A stretch of DNA of 64,000 bases, from contig NZ_CP026101.1 in assembly GCF_002902945.1 (NCBI RefSeq), positions 496,001 to 560,000 on the forward strand, read 5' to 3'. The DNA is from Paraburkholderia caribensis (GTDB taxonomy: Bacteria > Pseudomonadota > Gammaproteobacteria > Burkholderiales > Burkholderiaceae). How positions within the stretch are numbered: the stretch's first letter is position 1; each line of letters opens with the position of its first letter. A program made the translations under genes and the position numbers. The notes under the pieces were generated by a model. The model had not been told where the DNA came from. It searched no databases and saw nothing but the letters and a program-made list of their open reading frames with translations. Of this stretch, positions 25,227 through 33,524 are shown piece after piece.

Positions 25227-25888
25227 CGCTGGCATCCGCGATTCGTTAGCGTGCTTCACGCGTCGCCCCTGTGCGGGGCGGCACCTACTTTTCTTTGCCG
25301 CCGCAAAGAAAAGTAGGCAAAAGAAAGCGGCTCACACCGCCAGTGCTTGACCTTTGTCCACGGGCCCCCGACGTCCCCACACTTCACACGGCAGCGCACC
25401 GGTTAGCGTGCGTTGCCAACGCTCCCTCTGTACGCCTCACCGGCTTCACGCTCCCGCTTCACAGCACGTCGTGCCAGACAGTCTGCCGCCGCCCAGGTGG
25501 CAAACTGTGTGTCGGCCCTCGGTGCTCCACACGCTTCACTCCGGACTGGGTGGCAGGATTGGTGTTTCTGGTAAGAGCATTAAGCTGTGCGGTACGACAA
25601 CCTACACACAGTTTGCCACCTGGGCGGCATATATCGTTCGCTGCCGCTTGCGCAAGTACGGGTGTCCGAAGCAGGTGAGGCGCCTGTTCAGGGCGCTGGC
25701 AACCGACATCAGTCACGTGGTTGCCGTGTGAAGCGTAAGGACCTTTGGGGGCCCTCAGGCAAGTATTAGCACTGGCGGTGTGAGCCGCTTTCTTTTGCCT
25801 ACTTTTCTTTGCGGCGGCAAAGAAAAGTAGGTGCCGCCCCGCACAGGGGCGACGCGTGAAGCACGCTAACGCATCGCGGATGCCAGCG
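25227..25888. repeat. Composite nested palindromic intergenic element, copy 3 (inner core flipped)
   Basis: A 662-bp core between convergent ribB and a HAD gene, with the same outer ends, 34-nt hairpins (CCTACTTTTCTTTGC stems near both ends) and 25-bp-class inner inverted repeat as copies 1 and 2. The outer arms are in the same orientation as copy 1 (left 'CCACGGGCCCCC', right 'CCTTTGGGGGCCCTCAGGC'). The inner segment 25434-25681, however, matches copy 1 only when reversed: its left inner arm 'GCCAGACAGTCTGCCGCCGC' is the complement of the right inner arm of copy 1. Tandem GCTGGCATTCGCGATT modules extend to about 25195 and 25955, and T- or A-rich tracts run to the flanking stop codons. Confidence 0.9.
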
Positions 25889-25992
25889 AAAAGGCAGATC
25901 GCGAATGCCAGCGAAAGCAAAAGCAAAACGCGGAATGCCAGAGCGAAAAGGCAAAAACGCCAACCCCAAAGCGTCGCAGACAAAAAAACGAC

Positions 25993-26679
25993 CTACGACT
26001 GCACCCCTCCAAACTCCCCCCGCATCCCCGCCTCGACAATGGACGGCAACTCATCCATATGCTGCATGATCCGCGTGATCCCCATATTCCGCAGCACATC
26101 GGCATAGCCATGAGGAATATGACTAGCCCCAACAAAAGCAATCGTCATCATCCCCGCCGCCCGCGCGGCATTCAGCCCCGCGACGCTATCCTCAACCACA
26201 ATGCACCGCGACGGCTCGACCCCCAGCCGCTGCGCAGCAAACAGATACACATCTGGATAAGGCTTCGGCCGCGCGACCTGCTCGGCGCTAAACACCCGCG
26301 GCCCGAAAATCTCCGCCAGCCCGGCGCGGCGCACTGACGCGCTCACACGCATCATCCGGCTATTCGACACGACAGCAGCAGGCAGCGACACGCGCAGCAG
26401 TGCATCCCGCACGCCACTAATCGCGGACAGCGACGACGCAAGCTCCGCTTCGACATTGGCCTCGACGGTCTGCAAAAAATCAGCGGGCAGTTCGATATCG
26501 AAGGCCGCTTCGACACTCTCGAGAAATCGCGAAGTCTGCTGACCAAACGCGGTCTTGCAGATCTCGTCGAAATCGAGCGCGGGAAAAGTGGCGGCGAGCG
26601 TGTCGTGCATCACGCGGTCGGCGATGACTTCGCTGTCGACGAGCACGCCGTCGCAGTCGCAAATGAGATGGTCGATCAT
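25993..26679 (-). CDS. HAD-IA family phosphatase (beta-phosphoglucomutase / YieH-like)
   Basis: A 228-residue HAD hydrolase with a helical cap. Motif I is 'LICDCDGVLVDSEV', motif II Ser in 'PAAVVSNSRMMRV', motif III Lys in 'ARPKPYPDVYLFAAQRLG' and motif IV 'CIVVEDSVAGLNAARAAGM'. The subfamily includes sugar-phosphate phosphatases and phosphomutases. Its position 140 nt after glpK on the same strand raises the possibility of a glycerol-phosphate or sugar-phosphate substrate, but this is inference. ATG 26679 starts directly before motif I; an upstream extension is not conserved-looking. Confidence 0.88.
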   Translation of the reverse strand: MIDHLICDCDGVLVDSEVIADRVMHDTLAATFPALDFDEICKTAFGQQTSRFLESVEAAFDIELPADFLQTVEANVEAELASSLSAISGVRDALLRVSLPAAVVSNSRMMRVSASVRRAGLAEIFGPRVFSAEQVARPKPYPDVYLFAAQRLGVEPSRCIVVEDSVAGLNAARAAGMMTIAFVGASHIPHGYADVLRNMGITRIMQHMDELPSIVEAGMRGEFGGVQS

Positions 26680-26819
26680 GCGGAAAATGAAACAAAAGCG
26701 CAGCCCGCAAGAGGCAGGACGCAAGGCACACTACGCGCCGAAAGCGACATGATACGTGCATTGCGGCCCGGCGCGCGCCGGGCGGGTTGCGCGACACGCG
26801 CGCACGGACGTGCGTCAAC

Positions 26820-28319
26820 TCAGGGCGCGTCGGCCCACGCCTTCGCCGCGCGAATCGCCCGTTGCCAGCCGTCGAGGCAGGCCTTCGCCTGATCGCCCGG
26901 CATCGACGGGGAGAAGCGGTGCTCGAGCTTCCACTGGCTCTGCAATTCGTCGATGTCCTTCCAGTAGCCCGTCGCGAGTCCCGCGAGATACGCTGCGCCG
27001 AGCGCCGTCGTTTCGCTGATCTGCGGGCGCACGGCATCCACCCCGAGAATGTCGGCCTGGAACTGCATCAGCAGATTGTTCGCACATGCGCCGCCGTCCA
27101 CGCGCAGTTCGTCGATATGAATGCCCGAGTCGGCTTCCATCGCCTTGAGCACGTCGACGGATTGATACGCGATCGAATCCAGCGCCGCGCGTGCAATGTG
27201 CGCGGACGTCGTGCCGCGCGTCACGCCGAACAGCGTGCCGCGAGCGCGCGCATTCCAGTGTGGCGCGCCGAGGCCCGCGAACGCAGGCACGAGGTACACG
27301 CCGTCGCAATGTTCGACACCGCGCGCGAGCGCCTCGATCTCCGACGCGCTGCGAATGATGCCCAGGCCGTCACGCAACCATTGCACCACAGCGCCCGCGA
27401 TGAAGATGCTGCCTTCGAGCGCATAGTTGACCTGATCGCCGATCTGCCAGGCAATCGTCGTGACGAGATTGTTGCTGGATTCGATCGGCTTCGTACCCGT
27501 GTTCATCACCAGAAAACAGCCGGTGCCATACGTGTTTTTCACCATGCCCGAGCGCGTGCACATCTGGCCGAACAGCGCGGCGTGCTGGTCGCCCGCGATG
27601 CCCGCCAGCGGAATCTTCGACGCGAACACGGTCGTTTTGGTCGGCCCATACACTTCCGACGACGGACGCACTTCCGGCAGCATGCTGCGCGGAATGTCGA
27701 GCGCGTCGAGCAGCTCGTCGTCCCATTGCAGCGTGTGGATGTTGAAGAGCATCGTGCGCGACGCGTTGGTCACGTCGGTGATGTGCAACTCATGCTTGGT
27801 GAAATTCCACACCAGCCAGCTATCGACCGTGCCGAACGCGAGCTTGCCTTGCCGGGCTTTTTCGCGCGCGCCGTCGACGTTGTCCAGAATCCAGCGGATC
27901 TTCGTGGCGGAGAAGTAGGAATCGATCGGCAAGCCGGTCTTCGCGCGGAATGTCTGTTCGAGACCTTGCGCCTTCAACTGATCGCAAAAGTCGGCCGTGC
28001 GCCGGTCCTGCCAGACAATCGCGTTGTAGATGGGATGGCCCGTTTCGCGATCCCAGACGATCGTCGTCTCGCGCTGGTTCGTGATGCCGATCGCGGCAAT
28101 CGACGTGCCGTTCAGGCCGGCATGCGTGACGGCTTCGGCTGCGACGCCCGCCTGCGTCGCCCAGATTTCCTGCGGGTCGTGCTCGACCCAGCCCGGATGC
28201 GGATAGATCTGCTGAAATTCCTTCTGCGCGACCGAGACGACATTGCCCTTGCGATCGAACAGCATCGCGCGCGAACTGGTGGTGCCCTGGTCTAGCGCCA
28301 GGATGTACTGATCCTGCAT
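26820..28319 (-). CDS. glpK: Glycerol kinase
   Basis: Phosphorylates glycerol to sn-glycerol 3-phosphate in the cytosol. The 499-residue FGGY kinase has 'YILALDQGTTSSRAMLFDRK', the phosphate loop, 'GITNQRETTIVWDRETG', 'YSATKIRWILDNVDGAREKA' and the C-terminal FGGY signature region 'LRVDGGACANNLLMQFQADI'. Length equals the usual family size. It lies 143 nt downstream of glpD on the same strand, so both may be expressed from the promoter before glpD. Confidence 0.97.
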   Translation of the reverse strand: MQDQYILALDQGTTSSRAMLFDRKGNVVSVAQKEFQQIYPHPGWVEHDPQEIWATQAGVAAEAVTHAGLNGTSIAAIGITNQRETTIVWDRETGHPIYNAIVWQDRRTADFCDQLKAQGLEQTFRAKTGLPIDSYFSATKIRWILDNVDGAREKARQGKLAFGTVDSWLVWNFTKHELHITDVTNASRTMLFNIHTLQWDDELLDALDIPRSMLPEVRPSSEVYGPTKTTVFASKIPLAGIAGDQHAALFGQMCTRSGMVKNTYGTGCFLVMNTGTKPIESSNNLVTTIAWQIGDQVNYALEGSIFIAGAVVQWLRDGLGIIRSASEIEALARGVEHCDGVYLVPAFAGLGAPHWNARARGTLFGVTRGTTSAHIARAALDSIAYQSVDVLKAMEADSGIHIDELRVDGGACANNLLMQFQADILGVDAVRPQISETTALGAAYLAGLATGYWKDIDELQSQWKLEHRFSPSMPGDQAKACLDGWQRAIRAAKAWADAP

Positions 28320-28462
28320 CGTCTCATCTCCATGCGTTTTTGTCGGACCGGCGCGGCGGCGCGCTCAGCTCACGCGAAATAAACTGCCTGCGCGGATTGT
28401 TGCATGCGCGGCGGCGCGGCGGAATCGCCGCGCCCTGCTGCATGTTTGCGCGCATTCGCCCG

Positions 28463-29992
28463 TCAGGCGTGCTGCCTGGTCGTCGCGCGGGCGAACCATG
28501 CGTCGATGTCGCGCGCGACGCTTTCGAGCATGCCGGGCTCGACATGCAGGCCGAGCTTCGAACGGCGCCACAGCACGTCGCGCGCGGTCGTCGCCCATTC
28601 GGTTTCGCGCAGATAGCGCAGTTCCGCCTCATACAGGCCAGGCGCGAACTGCTGCCCGAGATCGGCGAGCGAGCGTGCGCCGCCGATCACGCGTTCGGCC
28701 CGTGTGCCATAAGCACGGGCATAGCGGCGTGCGAGTGCGGCAGGCAGCCATGCGTGCTGTTGCGCGAACTGCGACGCGAAGCGCTCGAAGTCCGCGTGCG
28801 GGATATCGCCGCCCGGCAGCGGCGCGCCCGCTGTCCAGGTCGGCTTGTCGTGCTGCAAGACGCCCGCGAGATCGTCGACGGCTTCTTCCGCGAGCTTGCG
28901 AAACGTCGTGATCTTGCCGCCGAACACTGACAGTAGCGGTGCCTCGCCTGCGGGCGCATCGAGTTCGAGCCGATAGTCGCGTGTCACTGCGGAAGGGTTG
29001 TCGGCGTTCTCGTCCTCCAGCAAAGGACGCACGCCGGAGTACGTCCAGTACACGTCGCGCGGCGCGATGTGCTGCTTGAAGTAACGGTTGATCGAGTCGC
29101 ACAGATACTGCGTTTCGGACGGTTCGATCGCGACCTTCGACGGATCGCCCTTGTATTCGAGGTCGGTGGTGCCAATCAGCGTGAAATCGCGCTCGTAAGG
29201 GATCGCGAAAATGATGCGCTTGTCCGGGTTCTGGAAGATGTACGCGTGATCGTGCTCGAACAGGCGACGCGTGACGATGTGGCTGCCCTTCACGAGCCGC
29301 ACGCTGTAGTTCGCTTCGCGCGCAAGCGGGCCGCGCAGCAGGTCGCCGACCCACGGACCAGCGGCGTTCGCGATCGAACGCGCGCGCACGGCCAGCGTGG
29401 AGCCGTCCGCGCGCAGCAGTTGCGCATGCCATTCGCCATTCACGCGCGTCGCGCCGGTGAGCTTGGTGCGCGTCAGAATGGTCGCGCCTCGCTCCTGCGC
29501 GTCCAGCGCGTTCAGCACGACGAGGCGCGCATCGTCGACCCAGCCGTCCGAATAGACGAAGCCGCGTTTGATCGAGTCGATCAGCGGTTTGCCCGCCGGA
29601 TGCTTGCGCATGTCGATGCCGCGCGAGCCGGGCAGCAGTTCGCGGCGCGCGAGGTGGTCATAGAGAAAGAGACCGGCGCGGATCAGCCACGCCGGCCGCA
29701 GGTCGGGCATATGCGGCATCACGAAGCGCAGCGGCCACATGATGTGCGGTGCGGCGCGCAGCAACGTCTCGCGTTCCTGCAGCGCCTTGCGCACCAGCCC
29801 GAACTCGCGATATTCCAGATAGCGCAGGCCGCCGTGAATCAGCTTGGTGCTGGCCGACGATGTATGCGCAGCGAGATCGTCCTGTTCGCACAGCAGCACG
29901 GATAGGCCGCGGCCCGCCGCGTCGCGCGCGATGCCGGCGCCGTTAATCCCGCCGCCGACGACGAGCAGGTCGAAAATGGAATCTTGCGTCAC
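28463..29992 (-). CDS. glpD: Aerobic glycerol-3-phosphate dehydrogenase
   Basis: Membrane-associated FAD enzyme that oxidises glycerol 3-phosphate to dihydroxyacetone phosphate and feeds electrons to quinone. The 509-residue product has the FAD-binding 'FDLLVVGGGINGAGIARDAA', 'TKLIHGGLRYLEYREFGLVR', 'NAAGPWVGDLLRG' and 'YTYSGVRPLL'-type segments and the C-terminal helical domain. No ATG lies near the conserved N-terminus; the GTG at 29992 ('VTQDSIFDLLVVGG') preceded by CAGGGG is the probable start. A GlpR-like operator lies about 50-70 nt upstream, and glpK follows. Confidence 0.95.
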   Translation of the reverse strand: MTQDSIFDLLVVGGGINGAGIARDAAGRGLSVLLCEQDDLAAHTSSASTKLIHGGLRYLEYREFGLVRKALQERETLLRAAPHIMWPLRFVMPHMPDLRPAWLIRAGLFLYDHLARRELLPGSRGIDMRKHPAGKPLIDSIKRGFVYSDGWVDDARLVVLNALDAQERGATILTRTKLTGATRVNGEWHAQLLRADGSTLAVRARSIANAAGPWVGDLLRGPLAREANYSVRLVKGSHIVTRRLFEHDHAYIFQNPDKRIIFAIPYERDFTLIGTTDLEYKGDPSKVAIEPSETQYLCDSINRYFKQHIAPRDVYWTYSGVRPLLEDENADNPSAVTRDYRLELDAPAGEAPLLSVFGGKITTFRKLAEEAVDDLAGVLQHDKPTWTAGAPLPGGDIPHADFERFASQFAQQHAWLPAALARRYARAYGTRAERVIGGARSLADLGQQFAPGLYEAELRYLRETEWATTARDVLWRRSKLGLHVEPGMLESVARDIDAWFARATTRQHA

Positions 29993-30038
29993 CCGGAATG
30001 CCCCTGACGGAGAAAAAGTAGGGTTGATGTGAAGTCGT

Positions 30039-30058
30039 AATGTTCGTTTTCGAAACTT
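30039..30058. promoter_or_regulatory. Putative GlpR operator before glpD
   Basis: AATGTTCGTTTTCGAAACTT matches the palindromic GlpR consensus known from E. coli (ATGTTCG-N4-CGAACAT) at the whole left half and the CGAA core of the right half. Further half-sites, TGAACAT (30062) and ATATTCG (30067), lie just upstream of it with respect to glpD, suggesting cooperative repeats. A glpR gene is 1.3 kb away. Confidence 0.7.
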
Positions 30059-30194
30059 TAATGAACATATTCGAAAAAGTAAAGTTCGACTCGCCTTGGA
30101 TTGGTGCGCGATTCGGCGCGCCGGTGGCACGTTTGCCGCGCGCGGACGATACTTCCGGCAACGGGCCGGATTGCGGCAATACGAGGTGAACTTC

Positions 30195-30584
30195 ATGCGT
30201 GGACTCTGGAAAACGGGCGCGGCGGCGCTATCGATCGCGGCGGTGCTGTCGGGATGTGTCAGCACGCCGAGCCTGAACGGAACGCTGGGCGCGCCGTCGT
30301 TCGCGGATCTGCAGGCAATGTGCGGAAGTGAGCCCGCCGACTACGGCAGCGACGCGCAATCCGTCTACGTGACGCTATTCGATGCGTATGTGGCGAACAG
30401 GCGCGGCGGGTTGTCGAAGGCCGATTACTGCGCCTTCCAGACGGCGCTGGCGCAGCGCTACGCCGCACAGGGCGGGAGCACGGACCCTCAGGTGCGCAGT
30501 CAGTGGGTGGAGTTCTTCAACGCTCAGCGTGTGAAGGCGCTGAGCTGGCGCGCCGCCGTCGATCCGACGCTGCGCAGCGGCTGA
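30195..30584 (+). CDS. Small predicted lipoprotein of unknown function
   Basis: A 129-residue protein with a lipoprotein signal: positive start (MRGLWK), hydrophobic core and lipobox 'AVLSGC' with the acylated cysteine at residue 21. The mature part, about 108 residues, has two cysteines ('AMCGSEPADY', 'KADYCAFQTALAQRYA') and is probably helical. I recognise no domain. The start at 30195 is supported by GAGGTGA at 30183-30189. It is divergent from glpD, sharing the 200-nt region with the GlpR site, and has no partner gene. Confidence 0.75.
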   Translation: MRGLWKTGAAALSIAAVLSGCVSTPSLNGTLGAPSFADLQAMCGSEPADYGSDAQSVYVTLFDAYVANRRGGLSKADYCAFQTALAQRYAAQGGSTDPQVRSQWVEFFNAQRVKALSWRAAVDPTLRSG

Positions 30585-30784
30585 GGCCGCGATCGGGGCG
30601 TGCGGGCGCGCCGTTCGAAGATGACGGGGCTGGCTAGCCTGAAAACATAAAGACGGCCAGGCGGGCAAGCCGCGTGACCGTCCAGGCGTCCGTATTTTCG
30701 CGTGTCCGTTGCGAACACGCCGACGGCCGCAGTGATATGACTGGCAAGCGCGTTAAGTTCGCTCGATTTTCGCTCGATTGCCAG

Positions 30785-30982
30785 TCAGGAAAAGCGCTTG
30801 ATCGCGCGAAGAGCCGTGTCTCCCGATTCCGTGATGCGCCATTGTTGCAAGCCCGAGGCCAGTCTTTCGAGCTCCACGAGCTGCCGTTCGAGCAGTGCGT
30901 CGAGTTCTTCGCGTTCCATATCGACCTGGTTAGGGGCGTCCTTGACAAGCAACAACGTGGCGAATTCATGCGGACTCAGCAT
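30785..30982 (-). CDS. Small conserved-looking hypothetical protein (65 aa)
   Basis: A short acidic, Leu/Glu-rich helical protein: 'MLSPHEFATLLLVKDAPNQV', 'DMEREELDALLERQLVELER', then 'RITESGDTALRAIKRFS', which resembles the tail of winged-helix proteins ('W-x-I-T-x-x-G'). ATG 30982 has GGAGAG upstream at good spacing; an in-frame ATG at 31000 has none. It is too short to assign, but the codon pattern and ribosome site support a real gene, perhaps a stand-alone DNA-binding or regulatory module. Confidence 0.65.
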   Translation of the reverse strand: MLSPHEFATLLLVKDAPNQVDMEREELDALLERQLVELERLASGLQQWRITESGDTALRAIKRFS

Positions 30983-31360
30983 CGTTTCTCTCCATGTCAA
31001 GCGTAGTCGGGTGGCCTTTGCGCCCGCCGACGGCCCTGCCGGCAGACGGAGGATCCAGCGGACGGCGAATCCCGCGGATCAGGCCTGAAGTTATGCTTGC
31101 TTCACCCCATGTCCAATGCATGCCGCTCGGTCCAGGGACGTTTAAGGACGTTGGGGAACTGGAGTGTAGTCAATGGCGGCCGGAAGTCCAAATGGACCCG
31201 CGTAAATTTTCCCGTTGACAGCGCCGCGTGAAAGAGGCGGTCCGGTGGGCGCGGCAAATCCTTGATTTCACTGTAGGTTTTGCGTGCGGTGCAGCATGGC
31301 GGAAACGGACTTGCGACGCTTCGGACCCGTCAGCCGGTGCGTGGCAGGCCACGCCCGAAC
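30983..31360. other. Intergenic region before the small hypothetical gene and after glpR
   Basis: 378 nt without a convincing gene. A TTGACA-like hexamer occurs near 31215, but I see no matching -10 at standard spacing, and no hairpin with a T tract. Nothing else is supported here. Confidence 0.5.
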
Positions 31361-32140
31361 TCACTCGGCAATAAAGACCTGCGTGCCCGCGTTTGTCAGC
31401 GTTTCTGTCATGTCGGGCGGCGGCGGCGCGTCGGTGAAGAGCGAGTCGATCTGGTTCAGATGCCCCTGGCGCACGAGCGCCGGGCGGCCGAATTTCGAAT
31501 GGTCGGCGGCGAGGAAGACGGTGCGCGAATGTTCGATGATCGCCTCCGCGACGCGCACCTCACGCGTGTCGAAGTCGCGCAGCGTGCCGTCCGTTTCGAT
31601 GCTCGACGTGCCGATGATCGCGAAGTCGACCTTGAACTGGCGGATGAAGTCGATGGTCAGTTCGCCGACGATGCCCTTGTCCCACGGACGCACGATCCCG
31701 CCCGTCACGAGCACCTCGCAATCCGGGTAGCCGCTCATCATGCTCGCGACGTTCAGATTATTCGTGATCACGCGCAGCCCGCGATGCCGGTTCAGCGCGC
31801 GCGCGACTTCTTCCGTCGTCGTGCCGAGATTGATGAAGAGCGACGCCTGATCGGGAATGTGCGTGGCGACCAGCGCCGCAATGCGCCGTTTCTCGTCATG
31901 GAACATCCGCTGCCGCGCGCTGTACGAGACGTTCTCTGAACTGGTCGGCAGACTCGCGCCGCCGTGATAGCGGCGCAGCAGATTCATGTCGGCGAGCCAG
32001 TTGACGTCGCGGCGAATCGTCTGCGGCGTCACGTCGAAGTGCGCGGCCAGATCGTCGACCGTGACGAAGCCGTCGCGTTGCACCCACTCCAGCAGTTCCT
32101 GTTGACGTGCGTTAAGCGTGAGGCGGGGGTCTCGTGTCAT
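31361..32140 (-). CDS. glpR: DeoR-family glycerol-3-phosphate regulon repressor
   Basis: A 259-residue DeoR-type repressor: N-terminal helix-turn-helix 'LNARQQELLEWVQRDGFVTV' to 'FDVTPQTIRRDVNWLADMNL' and C-terminal sugar-phosphate sensor ('SLFINLGTTTEEVARALNRH', 'LVTGGIVRPWDKGIVGELTI', 'GIDF..IIGTSSIETDGTL'-type segment). The recognition helix 'TPQTIRRDVNWL' is the form found in GlpR, and glpD and glpK lie 1.4-5 kb away with a GlpR-like site before glpD. The inducer is expected to be glycerol 3-phosphate. Confidence 0.9.
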   Translation of the reverse strand: MTRDPRLTLNARQQELLEWVQRDGFVTVDDLAAHFDVTPQTIRRDVNWLADMNLLRRYHGGASLPTSSENVSYSARQRMFHDEKRRIAALVATHIPDQASLFINLGTTTEEVARALNRHRGLRVITNNLNVASMMSGYPDCEVLVTGGIVRPWDKGIVGELTIDFIRQFKVDFAIIGTSSIETDGTLRDFDTREVRVAEAIIEHSRTVFLAADHSKFGRPALVRQGHLNQIDSLFTDAPPPPDMTETLTNAGTQVFIAE

Positions 32141-32568
32141 GATGTTTTTGTGAGCGCCGCACCTGGAGCGGGCGAAGGTTGGCTTGGCCGTATTGTAAGA
32201 CCTTCGTTGTGTTCGCCGTCGTTGGTTTGTGTTCGGATTTTTTCGCTTCGCCGCCGCGGTAGTCGAAAGGAAGCGTAAGGCACCTGCGCGATGCAGCTTT
32301 ATCGTGCGGTTTTCCCGCCTGCCAGGGTGTTCGAATCATCACATATGTAGTCTTTTGTGCATGCGCACGATCAATCAAGGTTCGGGCGGAACTGCGTCGA
32401 TCCGGCATGGTCTCTGCTGTGTTGTCTGCGAATTTGCAGAGCAGCGTCTAAGATGAAGATAAAAATTCAATGTTGCAAGGCACTGTAGCCGTCGAGGGCG
32501 GCGGTCGAACCGGGATAGGCGCGGTTCAGCCCGCGCAGGAGGCGCTACGGTTTTCGGAGTGAACTTTT
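32141..32568. other. Intergenic region between divergent glpR and the ferritin-like gene
   Basis: 428 nt with no supported gene. It must contain the promoters of both flanking genes. The AT-rich part at 32440-32480 (ATGAAGATAAAAATTCAATG) is the most promoter-like section but has no clear -35/-10 pair. A GGAG-type ribosome site is seen at 32558-32561 before the ferritin-like gene. Confidence 0.5.
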
Positions 32569-33396
32569 ATGCACAACGAGGCTGGTCACGTGATGCCCTG
32601 GCGCATCGAAGACATCGATCTCAATCGCATCGACCGTCAACGCGCGGTCGCCAATGAAGACCTCTTGTTACTGCTTTGCGCTGCCTCGTTTATCGAAAGC
32701 GGTACGGATCTTTACACGAGCAATCTGAGCAGGTTCTTCAATGGCGATCCCGAGGTGTCGGCGTGGCTCAACAACGAGTGGGAGCCCGAAGAGATGCAGC
32801 ACGGCCGCGCGCTGAAGGCGTACATCGCGCACGTGTGGCCCGAGTTCGACTGGGATACGGCGTTTCACAACTTCTTCGAAGAGTATTCGAAGACCTGCAA
32901 CATGGAAGACTTCGAGAAGACCCGCGCGCTGGAAATGGTCGCGCGCTGTGTCGTCGAGACGGGCACGGCTACGCTGTATCGCGCCATCGGCGTGTGTTCG
33001 GACGAGCCCGTGCTGAAGGAAATCACCGACAACATCCGCACCGACGAGGTCCGCCACTACAAGCACTTTTTCAAGTATTTCAAGAAGTACAACAAGATCG
33101 AGGGCAATGGCCGGCTCGCGGTGCTCGGCGCGTTGATGCGGCGCGTAATGGAGATCAAGAACGAAGACTCGGAGATCGCGCTGCGTCATGTGTTCGCGAT
33201 CCGCTATCCTGAGCGCGTCAACGATCCCGTGTATAACCGTGACAAGGCTGCGCGCGTGAACAAGCTCGTGCGGCACAACCTGTCGGCCGATATGTGTGTG
33301 AAGATGCTGCTCAAGCCGCTCGATTTGCCGGCTAAGATTCAGCCCGGTGTCCATTACCCGCTCGCGAAGATCACGCAGCACGTTTTTTTCCGCTGA
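32569..33396 (+). CDS. Diiron ferritin-like protein (acyl-ACP desaturase / AurF-like fold)
   Basis: A 275-residue cytosolic protein with the ligand pattern of diiron carboxylate proteins: Glu in 'CAASFIESGTDLYTS', E-x-x-H in 'EWEPEEMQHGRALKAYI', Glu in 'ARCVVETGTATLYRAI' and E-x-x-H in 'DNIRTDEVRHYKHFFKYF'. This E / ExxH / E / ExxH order is that of stearoyl-ACP desaturases and N-oxygenases, so an oxidase or desaturase role is plausible, but the substrate is unknown. The C-terminal third is basic (KAARVNKLVRHNLSADMC). It is a single-gene unit with its own terminator. Confidence 0.85.
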   Translation: MHNEAGHVMPWRIEDIDLNRIDRQRAVANEDLLLLLCAASFIESGTDLYTSNLSRFFNGDPEVSAWLNNEWEPEEMQHGRALKAYIAHVWPEFDWDTAFHNFFEEYSKTCNMEDFEKTRALEMVARCVVETGTATLYRAIGVCSDEPVLKEITDNIRTDEVRHYKHFFKYFKKYNKIEGNGRLAVLGALMRRVMEIKNEDSEIALRHVFAIRYPERVNDPVYNRDKAARVNKLVRHNLSADMCVKMLLKPLDLPAKIQPGVHYPLAKITQHVFFR

Positions 33397-33446
33397 GCGT
33401 GGTGGCGCGCAGCCGGGCGTCGAAGGCCTGCGCTGTTGACGCATGA

Positions 33447-33475
33447 ATGGCCCGCCTTCAGGCGGGCCATTTGCA
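33447..33475 (+). terminator. Rho-independent terminator after the ferritin-like gene
   Basis: A 10-bp perfect stem ATGGCCCGCC (33447-33456) / GGCGGGCCAT (33461-33470) with a TTCA loop, followed by TTGCATTTG. It lies 50 nt after the stop codon. Confidence 0.8.
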
Positions 33476-33524
33476 TTTGTGCTGGACGCCGCGCGCGAGC
33501 CCGCCTACGACGGAGGAATCATCC

